Source: UBA3064 sp023258775 (lineage in GTDB: Bacteria; Pseudomonadota; Gammaproteobacteria; Burkholderiales; Burkholderiaceae_E). Taken from it: DNA of 58,320 nt. The DNA is taken from positions 1 through 58,320 of the forward strand of contig JBIKXS010000019.1 of the NCBI GenBank assembly GCA_044355655.1, in the 5' to 3' direction. The notes beneath the pieces were generated by a model. That model was not told where the DNA came from, searched no databases, and saw only the letters and a program-made list of their open reading frames with translations. How positions within the stretch are numbered: the stretch's first letter is position 1; each line of letters starts with the position of its first letter. Positions 16,248-24,718 of the stretch are shown piece by piece. A program made the position numbers and the translations under genes.

Positions 16248-17498
16248 ATGCAATTTGAATGGCAACTCGCGTGGGCTTACTGGCGTGGTCGGCGATCGAA
16301 TCCGACGGGCAACGGTTTCATTTCTTTTATTGCGCTTTTATCGGTGCTTGGTATAGGGCTTGGCGTTGCTGCATTGATCACCGTCTTATCAGTGATGAAC
16401 GGTTTTCAAAAGGAGGTCAGAAATCGTATGCTGTCGGTGGTTTCGCACCTTGAGTTGCATTTACGGGCCGAGCCACAGGCCCAAGATGAAAAGATGCGGC
16501 ATGCCATTGCCAAACACCCCTCGGTGCTTGGCATCGCAGCTTTTGAACCTTTGCAAGTGTTAATCACCCGCGATGACATGTTGCGCGCAGCCCTGGTACG
16601 CGGTATCGATCCGGCGCAAGAGGGCCTTGTCTCGAGCATGGTGGCGACAATGCCGGCTACATTGCGCGAGTCACTCCAAGCGGGAGCTTGGCGCATTATT
16701 CTTGGCCGTGAGCTTGCCCGAAGTTTGGGAGTGATCGCCGGAGACCGAATCGTGGTCATGGCGCCTGACCTGGGCGATCATGGCGCAGGATTTGCACCAC
16801 GCATTCGTCAGTTTGAGGTGGCTGGCGTTTTTGAATCTGGTCATTATGAATACGATAGCGCGCTGGCACTGATTCATCTTGAGGATGCGCTAAAGCTAAC
16901 TCGAAGGTCGCAGGCGCAGCACTGGCGAATGCTTACTGATGATCCACTGCGAGTGCGCCGGATCGCAAGCGAACTTGCCCAGTTGCTTGACGATCGTTAC
17001 GAGTTGCGCGACTGGTCGCAGGAGAACCGTGTGTGGTTTGAAGCTGTACAGGTCGAAAAGCGCATGATGTTTATCATCCTCACACTCATCGTTGCTGTGG
17101 CAAGTTTTAATCTGGTTTCGATGCTGGTCATGACCGTGGTCGACAAGCGCGCCGATATCGCAATCTTGCGAAGTATGGGTGCTGGGAAGTGGTCAGTGAT
17201 GAGAATTTTTATGCTTCAAGGGCTTGCGTCAGGGGGGCTTGGCACTGGCTTGGGTGTTGGCTTGGGACTCTTGCTGGTGGTTTCACTCGATACTGTGTTG
17301 CGGTTCTTAGAGCGTATTTTTGGCTTTGAAGTCTTGCCCAAGGGTATTTATCTCTTGCAGCGGATTCCTACTGACTTGCATGTGAGCGACCTACTCGAGG
17401 TCGCAGTGATTTCTTTATGTTTATCTTTCCTGGCAACGCTATATCCAAGCTGGCGTGCGGCATCAACCAAACCTGCTGAAGCATTGCGACATGGTTGA
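16248..17498 (+). CDS. lolC: Lipoprotein-releasing ABC transporter permease, LolC/LolE family
   Basis: An inner-membrane permease of the Lol system, which extracts mature lipoproteins from the inner membrane for LolA. The protein has 416 residues. There is one N-terminal transmembrane segment (about 22-48), a periplasmic MacB-type domain (about 50-265), then three C-terminal segments near 270-295, 320-350 and 375-400. The N-terminal motif NGFISFIALLS and the coupling-region motif DKRADIAILRSMGA are typical. Only one permease gene is present, so it may act as a homodimer or pair with a gene elsewhere. No ribosome binding site is visible before the ATG. It overlaps lolD by 8 bp. Confidence 0.92.
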   Translation: MQFEWQLAWAYWRGRRSNPTGNGFISFIALLSVLGIGLGVAALITVLSVMNGFQKEVRNRMLSVVSHLELHLRAEPQAQDEKMRHAIAKHPSVLGIAAFEPLQVLITRDDMLRAALVRGIDPAQEGLVSSMVATMPATLRESLQAGAWRIILGRELARSLGVIAGDRIVVMAPDLGDHGAGFAPRIRQFEVAGVFESGHYEYDSALALIHLEDALKLTRRSQAQHWRMLTDDPLRVRRIASELAQLLDDRYELRDWSQENRVWFEAVQVEKRMMFIILTLIVAVASFNLVSMLVMTVVDKRADIAILRSMGAGKWSVMRIFMLQGLASGGLGTGLGVGLGLLLVVSLDTVLRFLERIFGFEVLPKGIYLLQRIPTDLHVSDLLEVAVISLCLSFLATLYPSWRAASTKPAEALRHG

Positions 17499-18168
17499 TT
17501 TACTCAAGGTCGAAGGTTTATCGAAATCTTATATCGGTCTTGCCGTTGGTAAGCCGATTTCGATCTTGCGTGATGTTTCGATGCATCTTCGTGTGGGCGA
17601 ATCGCTTGCCATCATGGGTCGGTCGGGCGCAGGCAAAAGCACGCTACTTCATTTGCTTGCGGGCTTTGAAAAGCCCGATGCAGGAGAGATCTGCTGGGAG
17701 GGAGAAGTGCTTGGGTCGATGAAGGAGACTGCCATTGATCGCCTGCGCAATCAGCGCTTCGGATTTGTTTATCAATTTCATCACCTTATCGAAGAATGCT
17801 CCGCTATTGATAACGTTAGCCTGCCGCTTCGGATCGCTGCAGTTGCAGCGTATGAGGCGAGGGAACGCGCTGCCGCCATGCTCACCCGTTTGGGCTTGGC
17901 AGGGCGGCTTGAGCATCGTCCGTCGGCCTTATCGGGTGGTGAGCGGCAACGAGTTGCGGTTGCAAGGGCTTTGGTTCATCACCCTGCCTGTGTGCTGGCC
18001 GATGAGCCGACAGGTAATCTCGACGAACAAAGCGCAGCACAGGTTTTTCAACTTTTTCGTGAACTTGCGATCGAATCCGGGACAGCCCTGTTACTTGTGA
18101 CCCATGATCAGTCGCTAGCAAGCGACTGTGACCGGCTCGTCGTATTGGAAAATGGAAAGTTAAAGTAA
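17491..18168 (+). CDS. lolD: Lipoprotein-releasing ABC transporter ATP-binding protein LolD
   Basis: The ATPase that powers lipoprotein release with LolC/E. The protein has 225 residues from the ATG at 17491 (MVDLLKVEGL). The open frame extends 12 codons upstream, but these lie wholly inside lolC. Walker A GRSGAGKST is at 43-51, the Q-loop in FVYQFHHL, signature LSGGERQRVAVARAL, Walker B VLADEPTGNLD and the H-loop in LLVTHDQ. QFHHL and the EPTGNLD box are typical of the LolD/MacB subfamily. It overlaps lolC by 8 bp. Confidence 0.95.
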   Translation: MVDLLKVEGLSKSYIGLAVGKPISILRDVSMHLRVGESLAIMGRSGAGKSTLLHLLAGFEKPDAGEICWEGEVLGSMKETAIDRLRNQRFGFVYQFHHLIEECSAIDNVSLPLRIAAVAAYEARERAAAMLTRLGLAGRLEHRPSALSGGERQRVAVARALVHHPACVLADEPTGNLDEQSAAQVFQLFRELAIESGTALLLVTHDQSLASDCDRLVVLENGKLK

Positions 18169-18213
18169 TTTGATTGATAGGTCGATGGTATGCGGCCATG
18201 AGGTTAAAAGAGC

Positions 18214-19026
18214 ATGAGGTCTGAGCATGGCGCTGATCGTCTCAATTGGTGTGATACCCATTGTCACTTGGATGCATTCGAGCTTCAAGCGGATTTTGAT
18301 GCGCTGATCAAGCGATCAATTGATGCCGGTGTCAGGCAGTGGATCGTCCCCGCGGTGTCAACAAGTGCCTTCGAGCGCGTACTGGCCATCGCACAAGGCA
18401 ATGACGGCGTCCACTATGCCTTGGGTATTCACCCCTTGTACGTTAAGACTGCTAAAACATCGCATATCGACCAACTCGAGGCCTGGGTTCTCACGCATCG
18501 ATCGGATCATAAATTGCTTGCTATTGGCGAGATCGGCTTGGATTTATATCCAGGTCACCCGCCGATTGAACGCCAGCAATGGTTTTTTGAGCAGCAATTA
18601 CGACTAGCCAGGCGCTATGAGCTTGCCGTGATTGTGCATGCCCGTCGGGCGGCGGATCAGGTTTTTTCGGCCCTTCGTCGCTTCAATATTCGCCGCGGCA
18701 TTATTCACGCATTTAACGGCAGTGAGCAGCAAGCCCAGGCACTGATCGGGCAAGGGATGTTGCTCGGGTTTGGCGGATCACTTACCTTTGAAGGGTCCCG
18801 ACGCATCCGCAGACTTGCCCAAGCCTTACCGCTTCGAAACATGCTGCTCGAGACTGACGCGCCCGATATTCGACCAAGCTGGTTTACTGATCAAGCTGAT
18901 CGGCCTAACGAGCCAAGTGAACTCCCCGCAATTGCGGCCTGTCTGGCAGCGCTAAGAGGGCAGAGCCTTGTGGCGTTGCACGATGCCTTCGCTGAAAACC
19001 TGCTGCGATTTAAACAGCTGTTGTAG
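18214..19026 (+). CDS. TatD family metal-dependent hydrolase (DNase)
   Basis: A TIM-barrel amidohydrolase of the TatD family, known for metal-dependent 3'-5' exonuclease or deoxyribonuclease activity. The protein has 270 residues. Metal ligands are seen in THCHLD (H16, H18), the GEIGLDLY glutamate box, the HARRAA and HAFNG histidines, and ETDAPDI near the C-terminus. It lies between lolD and comEC on the same strand with short gaps (45 and 31 bp), so probably in one operon, though no functional link to either is obvious. Which TatD paralogue (YcfH, YjjV or TatD itself) it matches best cannot be decided by eye. Confidence 0.9.
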   Translation: MRSEHGADRLNWCDTHCHLDAFELQADFDALIKRSIDAGVRQWIVPAVSTSAFERVLAIAQGNDGVHYALGIHPLYVKTAKTSHIDQLEAWVLTHRSDHKLLAIGEIGLDLYPGHPPIERQQWFFEQQLRLARRYELAVIVHARRAADQVFSALRRFNIRRGIIHAFNGSEQQAQALIGQGMLLGFGGSLTFEGSRRIRRLAQALPLRNMLLETDAPDIRPSWFTDQADRPNEPSELPAIAACLAALRGQSLVALHDAFAENLLRFKQLL

Positions 19027-19057
19027 GGTCATTAGCCCGCTTTAGGACTCTGCAAGG

Positions 19058-21907
19058 GTGAATCCTCTTGCACCCGTCAGCCTTCATCCGGGTTGGTTTT
19101 TCATGGCCGGCTGCCTCTTTGTTCAACAGCTTGCAGAAATACCGACCCTTAAGCAACTTTTCGCTACGCTTGGGATAGCTGGCCCGCTGTGGCAGGCTAG
19201 TTTTGATCCGTTGTGGCAGATTGCTGTTGTCCCGCTGAGCCTTAGCCTACTGGGTTTTGGCCTCATTGGTTTATCGCGTGCTTTCGGAACTGGTTTTGGA
19301 CAGGCGGGCGCACTTACATGGCCAATCCTGAGCTTTCTTGCGGGATTCTTCTGGGCGAGTTTGCAGGCCGATGCTGCGCTGAAAAACCGATTACCTTTGC
19401 CTCTCGAGGGAGAGCGCCTCGTGCTTCGTGGTTTTGTCGATGGACTTGTTCGTCATGAGCAATTTCCGCCTAGCGCGAGCTTTCCCCTTCGTGTTCAAGC
19501 CTGCGTACAAGCTACTTCCTGGTGCCCGGTCGGTTCAACGGTGCTTGTGAAAATCAATGCGTCCAAGTTTTCTGCTGCTGTATCGACGAGAGCGTCTCAC
19601 AACAATGGGGCGCCGCCTGCAGCGGCTTCAGCAATCGCGAGCATTCGTGCCGGCAGCGTCTGGCACATGGACTTACGCTTAAAGGCATTACATGCTCAGC
19701 GTAATCCTGGTGGATCGGATCTAGAGCGTCTTGCCCTTCAATCGGATTGGGTCGCCCGGGGTGCTGCACCAGAATCCCATATCGAAAAGCTTGAAGACAT
19801 CGCCATGCATCCGCTTGCCTGGGTGCATCGTGCGCGTGAACAGTTGCGCCTGTCGTTGAGGGCGAGTTTTCTTGCTGGTGATCCCGACCGCAGCGGACAA
19901 TTTTCGGGGAGAGATCCTGACAACCAAATTGCGACCTCGCCCCATCTGGCACGTGCGATGGCAGTGATCGAAGCGCTTGTGATTGGCAGCGGGGAGGGGT
20001 TAGACCCGGAACAGTGGGATGCCTTCAATCGAACCGGTGTCGGTCATTTATTGTCGATTTCGGGTTCACATGTGACCATGTTCGCAGGGTTTTCCGCTTT
20101 TTTTGGGGTGGGCCTGTTGCGCCTCGTAGGCGCATCGAATTTGCTCAGTATGCGCTGGCACACCATGGCTGTGCCGCGGGTCTTGTTCGCAAGCTTCGGT
20201 GCAATTGCCTATACCTTAATTGCAGGCTTCGGACTGCCAGCACAGCGAACCTGCGCCATGGTGCTGGTGACAGGGCTGATGAGCCTAAGTGGTAGGCGCC
20301 ATGCTCCACAGGCTGTTTTGTCTTGTGCGGGTGTGATTGTTTGTTTAATTGACCCCTGGGCAGTTGTTTCCGCAGGCTTTTGGCTCTCTTTTGCCGCGGT
20401 GGCAGCGCTTGTGCTGAGCGGTCAGGCGATGGAGCGACCGATAAATCCTGAACAGCAGCGTTCGCTCGTCGCTTGGCAATCGATCAAGTCCAGCTTGCAT
20501 GAGGCGTTTCGAGGGCAGTGGGCAGCCAGTGTGGCAATGATTCCGCTTTCCGTGCTGTTTTTTGCGCAAATTTCCTGGGTTGCGCCTTTTGCCAATGCGC
20601 TTGCGATTCCCTGGATAGGCTTCGTGATCACGCCAGCATCACTCTTATTAGCTTTTGTTGCGTCGACATCAAGCTCGCTGGCTGCCTTACCGTTGTATTA
20701 CCTGAGTGTCATCACAGAAAAGAGCTTGACTTTGCTTGATGGGATGGCGCAGTGGACATGGATTAGCAGTCATAGCGCCTTACCGCCCGAGGGTATTATC
20801 GCAATCGCCGTAATTGCTTGCGTGATGTTGATTTGGCCGCTTGCGCCCTGGCCACGCTGGGCGGTGGCACTCTTGCTGCTCCCACTGATGTTCTGGCCAG
20901 ACGATCGACCAGCAGAGGGTGAACTAAGGATACTGTTTTTTGACGTTGGACAGGGTAGTGCTGTCCTTATGCAATCCCCTAAGTTCAGTTTGCTCTACGA
21001 CAGCGGCCCCGCCTGGAGTCTAGATGCGAGAAGCGATGGAAGAAACGCAGGCTTTCAGTCAATCCTGCCTGTACTGCGAAGCCGCGGCATTGAATCCCTG
21101 GACCTGATGGTGCTATCCCATGCCGATCTTGACCACACCGGCGGAGCCTTAAGTCTTCAGCGACACTTGCGAATTGGTCAAATTCTTTCGGGCTCACCAA
21201 ACACCGAACCAAGTCTCGGTGGCTTGGACGTGAAACCCTGTCATCGGGGCGTGGAGATAATTGGGCCAATTGACCAGAGCAGACCCGCTCGCGACGGGGT
21301 AGAGCAAGACCGAGGCCTTAGTCGTGAAACCCGATTACGTTTTCTTCATCCGTCACCCCCTAGCGCGCCGCAAGCGGAGAGTGGATTGCAACCGGTCATT
21401 GAAGCACCGACGTTGTTGCGTAAGGTGAGCAGGAACAACCGAAACGCGCACAGCTGTGTACTGCTGATCGAACATCAGGGTCGAAGCCTGCTTTTGCCTG
21501 GTGACTTACCCGCATTGCAGGAAGCTTCGGTGTTGTTGCATGAGCCGGCTGAACCAGGGAGAGCACTTGATGTTTTGTTGCTCGGACATCATGGGGCGGC
21601 AAACAGTAGCGCTGCGATATGGCTCGATTACTGGAAACCAGCGGCAGCTATCGTGCAATCAGGGTACCAAAACCGATACGGGCACCCTCAAAGGGAAACG
21701 CTCAACCGTCTTTGCGAACGTACAATCCCGCTTCGCCGAACCGATCTTGAGGGCGCTATCGAGATCCACATCGGGGTCGATGGCGAAATCCGATGGCAAA
21801 ACGAGCGAAACCGCGTTAAGCGCTATTGGACTCGACTCATTCAGCCCTCAAGCGCTTGCCAACGCGAACCTGCAAACCAATCCAAGGAGTTCAATTCCAA
21901 TGACTGA
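19058..21907 (+). CDS. comEC: DNA internalization competence protein ComEC/Rec2
   Basis: The inner-membrane channel that carries single-stranded DNA into the cytoplasm during natural transformation. The protein has 949 residues from a GTG start. An N-terminal membrane part and DUF4131-type soluble region are followed by the Competence domain with its LLSISGSHVTMFAG segment and about eight membrane helices (roughly 315-630). A C-terminal metallo-beta-lactamase domain follows, with FFDVGQGSAVLM, LSHADLDHTGGA, LLLPGDL and LLGHHGAANSS. The HADLDH motif keeps the metal ligands. The stop overlaps the ridA start by eight bases. It suggests capacity for DNA uptake. Confidence 0.95.
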   Translation: MNPLAPVSLHPGWFFMAGCLFVQQLAEIPTLKQLFATLGIAGPLWQASFDPLWQIAVVPLSLSLLGFGLIGLSRAFGTGFGQAGALTWPILSFLAGFFWASLQADAALKNRLPLPLEGERLVLRGFVDGLVRHEQFPPSASFPLRVQACVQATSWCPVGSTVLVKINASKFSAAVSTRASHNNGAPPAAASAIASIRAGSVWHMDLRLKALHAQRNPGGSDLERLALQSDWVARGAAPESHIEKLEDIAMHPLAWVHRAREQLRLSLRASFLAGDPDRSGQFSGRDPDNQIATSPHLARAMAVIEALVIGSGEGLDPEQWDAFNRTGVGHLLSISGSHVTMFAGFSAFFGVGLLRLVGASNLLSMRWHTMAVPRVLFASFGAIAYTLIAGFGLPAQRTCAMVLVTGLMSLSGRRHAPQAVLSCAGVIVCLIDPWAVVSAGFWLSFAAVAALVLSGQAMERPINPEQQRSLVAWQSIKSSLHEAFRGQWAASVAMIPLSVLFFAQISWVAPFANALAIPWIGFVITPASLLLAFVASTSSSLAALPLYYLSVITEKSLTLLDGMAQWTWISSHSALPPEGIIAIAVIACVMLIWPLAPWPRWAVALLLLPLMFWPDDRPAEGELRILFFDVGQGSAVLMQSPKFSLLYDSGPAWSLDARSDGRNAGFQSILPVLRSRGIESLDLMVLSHADLDHTGGALSLQRHLRIGQILSGSPNTEPSLGGLDVKPCHRGVEIIGPIDQSRPARDGVEQDRGLSRETRLRFLHPSPPSAPQAESGLQPVIEAPTLLRKVSRNNRNAHSCVLLIEHQGRSLLLPGDLPALQEASVLLHEPAEPGRALDVLLLGHHGAANSSAAIWLDYWKPAAAIVQSGYQNRYGHPQRETLNRLCERTIPLRRTDLEGAIEIHIGVDGEIRWQNERNRVKRYWTRLIQPSSACQREPANQSKEFNSND

Positions 21908-22253
21908 AATTAAACGTATTGGCGTCGGTCCTCGCATGAGCGATGCTGTTATTTACGGTGAGACGGTTTACCTTGCCGGCCAGGTTGCCGAGGACACCAG
22001 TGCCGACGTTAAGGGGCAAACCCAACAAGTACTCGACGCCATCGATCGCTTGCTCGCTGAAGCGCAAAGCGATAAAACAAAGATATTGCAGGCGCAAATC
22101 TATTTGGCAGATATCGGGGATTTTGCCGCGATGAACCAAGTCTGGGACGCCTGGGTACCCAAGGGCCATACGCCAGCGCGCGCCACGGTCGAAGCCAAGC
22201 TTGCAACGCCAAAGTATCTGGTCGAGATCAAAGTGATTGCCGCTTGTGGCTAG
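21900..22253 (+). CDS. RidA/YjgF family protein
   Basis: A small trimeric cytoplasmic protein of the Rid family; RidA members hydrolyse reactive enamine/imine intermediates formed by PLP enzymes. The protein is 117 residues from the ATG at 21900, which has AAGGAG 11 bases upstream inside the comEC 3' end. A much longer frame upstream of this ATG is only a shadow of comEC. The arginine that contacts the carboxylate of the imine substrate is present in HTPARATVEAKLA, but the protein is shorter than E. coli RidA (128) and belongs to a side subgroup, so deaminase activity is likely but not certain. Confidence 0.9.
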   Translation: MTEIKRIGVGPRMSDAVIYGETVYLAGQVAEDTSADVKGQTQQVLDAIDRLLAEAQSDKTKILQAQIYLADIGDFAAMNQVWDAWVPKGHTPARATVEAKLATPKYLVEIKVIAACG

Positions 22254-22263
22254 CACCATAATC

Positions 22264-22350
22264 GTTTAACCCTTGGAAGGACTAGCCCTCGGGGGACGGT
22301 TTAGCCCTTGGAGGGATTAGTCCGCAACGGTTCAGACCCGTAACGCTTTA
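22264..22350. repeat. Degenerate short repeats between convergent ridA and the iron-binding gene
   Basis: GTTTAACCCTTGGAAGG at 22264-22280 recurs at 22299-22315 with two mismatches. The rest of the 100-bp gap is made of looser 14- to 18-bp variants of a TTTAGTCCNNAACG core. No terminator hairpin with a T tract is seen. Confidence 0.6.
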
Positions 22351-22354
22351 GTCT

Positions 22355-23395
22355 CTAACGCCAGCCAGCCTGATCAACAAGACGTACAGCTGCCGATTGC
22401 TTTGCGCCGATGGTGGCAATCGGTAGTTTGTCAGCTTTGAATGGTCCCATTGCATCGAGCGCGGGGTTGTTAATCTTCACCGAACTCACCGCTGGCCATT
22501 CGTTGTTGCCATCGGCGAGCATTTGCTGCGCCTCATCACCTGCCATGAATTCAAGAAACCGCATTGCCGACTCTCGGTTTTTCGCATGTTTGACGATGCC
22601 ACCACCTGTCACGTTGACATGTGTTCCATGGCCATCCTGATCTGGCCAAATAAAGCCTATCTTGCGGACGATGTCCTGATCCTCTGCCTTTGCTGATCGC
22701 ATGAGCCTTGCCAGATAATAGGTATTGGTCAAGGAAACGCCGCACTCGCCGGTTGCACTCGCGCGAATCTGGTCGGTGTCACCACCGCGGGGCGGTCGAG
22801 CAAAATTTGCGACCACTGCTTTTGCCCAATTGAGGGTCGCAGACTCGCCACGATGCTCGATTTGGGATGCAATCAGCGAGAGCATATAGGGATGGGCGGC
22901 CGAACGTGTGCAAATCGCCGCTTTGAAACGCGCGTCGGCGAGTGATGCATAGCTCGAAGGCGGTTTGTCGCCAAAGCGTTGCTTGTTAAAGACAATAATT
23001 CTTGCCCGTGTTGAAAACCCCCACCAAGCATAGCCTTGAGACTCTTTGCTTGATCGCATCCTTTCTGGAATTCGTTGGCGCAAGATATCGGAATCGCTGG
23101 GTGCAAACAAACCTTCTGACGCAGCGCGCGATAATCGAGCAGCATCGACAAGAATCAAAACATCAGCGGGGCTATTGTTACCTTCGCTGCGGAGTCGTTC
23201 GAGCAAGGCTTCGTCAGCAGCTTCGATCCGATTGACCTGTATGCCTGTGTTTTTGGTAAAAGCGGCATATAGCTTGTCATCGCTTTGATAATGCCGCGCA
23301 GAATAGATATTCACGGCATTCGCAGACCAGGCTGATGTGCCAATGGCCATTAGTGTAATGAATCCGCTTAGCATTAAAAACTTGATTAGAATCAT
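22355..23395 (-). CDS. Fe(3+) ABC transporter substrate-binding protein (FbpA/FutA type)
   Basis: A periplasmic ferric-iron binding protein of the FbpA/IdiA/FutA family. The protein has 346 residues with a signal peptide ending near residue 25 (SAWSANA). The mature start NIYSARHYQSDDKLY and the tyrosine pair in SLTNTYYLARLM are the family's iron ligands. EWPAVSSV near the C-terminus is also typical. No permease or ATPase gene is adjacent, so it must use a transporter encoded elsewhere. Ferric specificity rests on the tyrosine pattern; other oxyanion-bound metals are possible. Confidence 0.87.
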   Translation of the reverse strand: MILIKFLMLSGFITLMAIGTSAWSANAVNIYSARHYQSDDKLYAAFTKNTGIQVNRIEAADEALLERLRSEGNNSPADVLILVDAARLSRAASEGLFAPSDSDILRQRIPERMRSSKESQGYAWWGFSTRARIIVFNKQRFGDKPPSSYASLADARFKAAICTRSAAHPYMLSLIASQIEHRGESATLNWAKAVVANFARPPRGGDTDQIRASATGECGVSLTNTYYLARLMRSAKAEDQDIVRKIGFIWPDQDGHGTHVNVTGGGIVKHAKNRESAMRFLEFMAGDEAQQMLADGNNEWPAVSSVKINNPALDAMGPFKADKLPIATIGAKQSAAVRLVDQAGWR

Positions 23396-23618
23396 GGCAT
23401 TAACGTAATGAAGAAAAAAATGTATGAAGAAGCGTATCTGGCCTCTACGGTCCCTTTCGCCACCATGGCGGCTATCGGATCTATGGCGTTTATGAATACA
23501 GCGTCTATACAGCTAGGTTCGGCCAGAGTTTGTTTCGTCCAGAGTTTGCGCGGCTAGATATCCAGTGAATGCATCTTAAACGAAATTATTCCTATTTGCA
23601 ATCTAATACCTAAAGACT
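23396..23618. repeat. Divergent spacer with degenerate 16-18 bp repeats
   Basis: The spacer between the iron-binding and patatin genes holds TTCGGCCAGAGTTTG at 23518-23532 and again at 23534-23548 with one change (period 16), preceded by looser GCGTNTATG-like units from about 23435. Promoters for both genes must lie here, but no clear -35/-10 pair or Fur box could be recognised. Confidence 0.5.
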
Positions 23619-24572
23619 ATGTTTACTGAATTGGAGTCGGTGCTGAACAAAAGGAGGAGGCAGTTTTTAGGTCTTCTGTGTGCCGGGGGCATGTTGCAAA
23701 GTTGCGCGAGCACTGCGCCAACGAGAGACGACCTTGGATCCCTAGGAACACCTGGAGAAAAACCCGTCGACCCCGCGGGACCTTCAACATCCACAAGATC
23801 GCCCTGGGCACTTGCGCTAGGAGGCGGAGCTGCGCGCGGTCTGGCGCATATCGGGGTGATCCAGGTCTTAGAGCGTGCTGGGCTCATACCCGATTTCGTG
23901 GTCGGCACCAGTGCAGGGGCCCTCGTTGGTGCTCTTTGGGCAAGTGGAATGGACGCCGCTACCTTACGCTCGGTTGCGCTTTCTTTTGACCAATCATCGC
24001 TTGGAGATTGGGCGTTTAGTACTCGAGCCCTACTCAAGGGGCAAGCGCTTGCCGATTTCGTCAATCGTCATGTTGCCAACAAACCCATTGAGCGCTTTCC
24101 CCGTCGCTTTGCCGCAACTGCGGTCGATCTTTGGTCCGGCAAGCTGGTTGTTTTCGATAAAGGCAATGCAGGGATCGCGGTGCGAGCTTCTGCAGCGGTC
24201 CCTGGCGTTTTCCAGCCTGTACAGGTTGCCGGTCGCGAGTATGTAGATGGCGGCCTGGCCTCGCCGGTTCCGGTTCGCTTGGCACGTTCAATGGGTGCAA
24301 AGCGTGTGCTCGCGGTGGATATCTCTGCCAAGCCGCAGTTTCAGGCAACCCAGAGCCTAGGCGAACTTCTGATGCAAACCATCAACATCATGGGCGAACA
24401 CCTCGGCCAAGCCGAGCTTTCAGAGGCTGACCTGGTACTTCGCCCTGAGGTTTTTCAGCGCTCAGCGATTGACTTCAGCACAAGGCCCGAAGCGATCGCA
24501 GAAGGCGAAAAGGCGATGCTCGCTTCGCTTGCCAAGTGGAACCAAATGCTTGGTCTGCCTAGCTCACCATGA
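23619..24572 (+). CDS. Patatin-like phospholipase, predicted Tat lipoprotein
   Basis: A serine acyl hydrolase with a Ser-Asp dyad, 317 residues. The oxyanion hole is GGGAARGLAHIG (68-79), the nucleophile S98 is in GTSAG, and the aspartate is in YVDGGLASP. The N-terminus has a twin-arginine-like RRRQFLG (12-18) and a lipobox LQSC with C29, followed by a Thr/Pro/Ser-rich linker to about 60. This predicts export by Tat, lipidation and anchoring in the envelope, unlike cytoplasmic RssA-type members. The AAAAGGAGGAGG at 23648-23659 is coding (KRRR) and should not be mistaken for a ribosome site. The stop codon lies at the edge of a 20-bp tandem repeat. Confidence 0.88.
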   Translation: MFTELESVLNKRRRQFLGLLCAGGMLQSCASTAPTRDDLGSLGTPGEKPVDPAGPSTSTRSPWALALGGGAARGLAHIGVIQVLERAGLIPDFVVGTSAGALVGALWASGMDAATLRSVALSFDQSSLGDWAFSTRALLKGQALADFVNRHVANKPIERFPRRFAATAVDLWSGKLVVFDKGNAGIAVRASAAVPGVFQPVQVAGREYVDGGLASPVPVRLARSMGAKRVLAVDISAKPQFQATQSLGELLMQTINIMGEHLGQAELSEADLVLRPEVFQRSAIDFSTRPEAIAEGEKAMLASLAKWNQMLGLPSSP

Positions 24573-24710
24573 AGCTGTGGGAATCTCAACGACGTTGTAG
24601 ATGGCTTAATGCGGCTGAAGATGTCTCAATGAGGCTGAAGATGTCTCAACGAGGCTGAAGATGTCTCAATGAGGCTGTAGATGTCTCAATGAGGGTGAAG
24701 ATCGCTCGGC
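24571..24710. repeat. Seven-unit 20-bp tandem repeat filling a convergent gap
   Basis: Exact 20-bp period from 24571 to 24710. The consensus unit is GAGGCTGAAGATGTCTCAAT. Units at 24631, 24651 and 24671 differ by one base each; those at 24571, 24591 and 24691 are more diverged. The array begins on the patatin stop codon and ends 9 bp from the NlpC/P60 stop, occupying almost all the spacer. No spacers between units, so not CRISPR. Confidence 0.93.
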
Positions 24711-24718
24711 AGGTTTAC

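Noticed and set aside
21501..21899. Long N-terminal extension of RidA
   Set aside because: It is an out-of-frame shadow of comEC; AAGGAG and the family start define 21900.
24571..24710. CRISPR-like array
   Set aside because: Units are contiguous with no unique spacers, only 20 bp long, and no cas genes are present.
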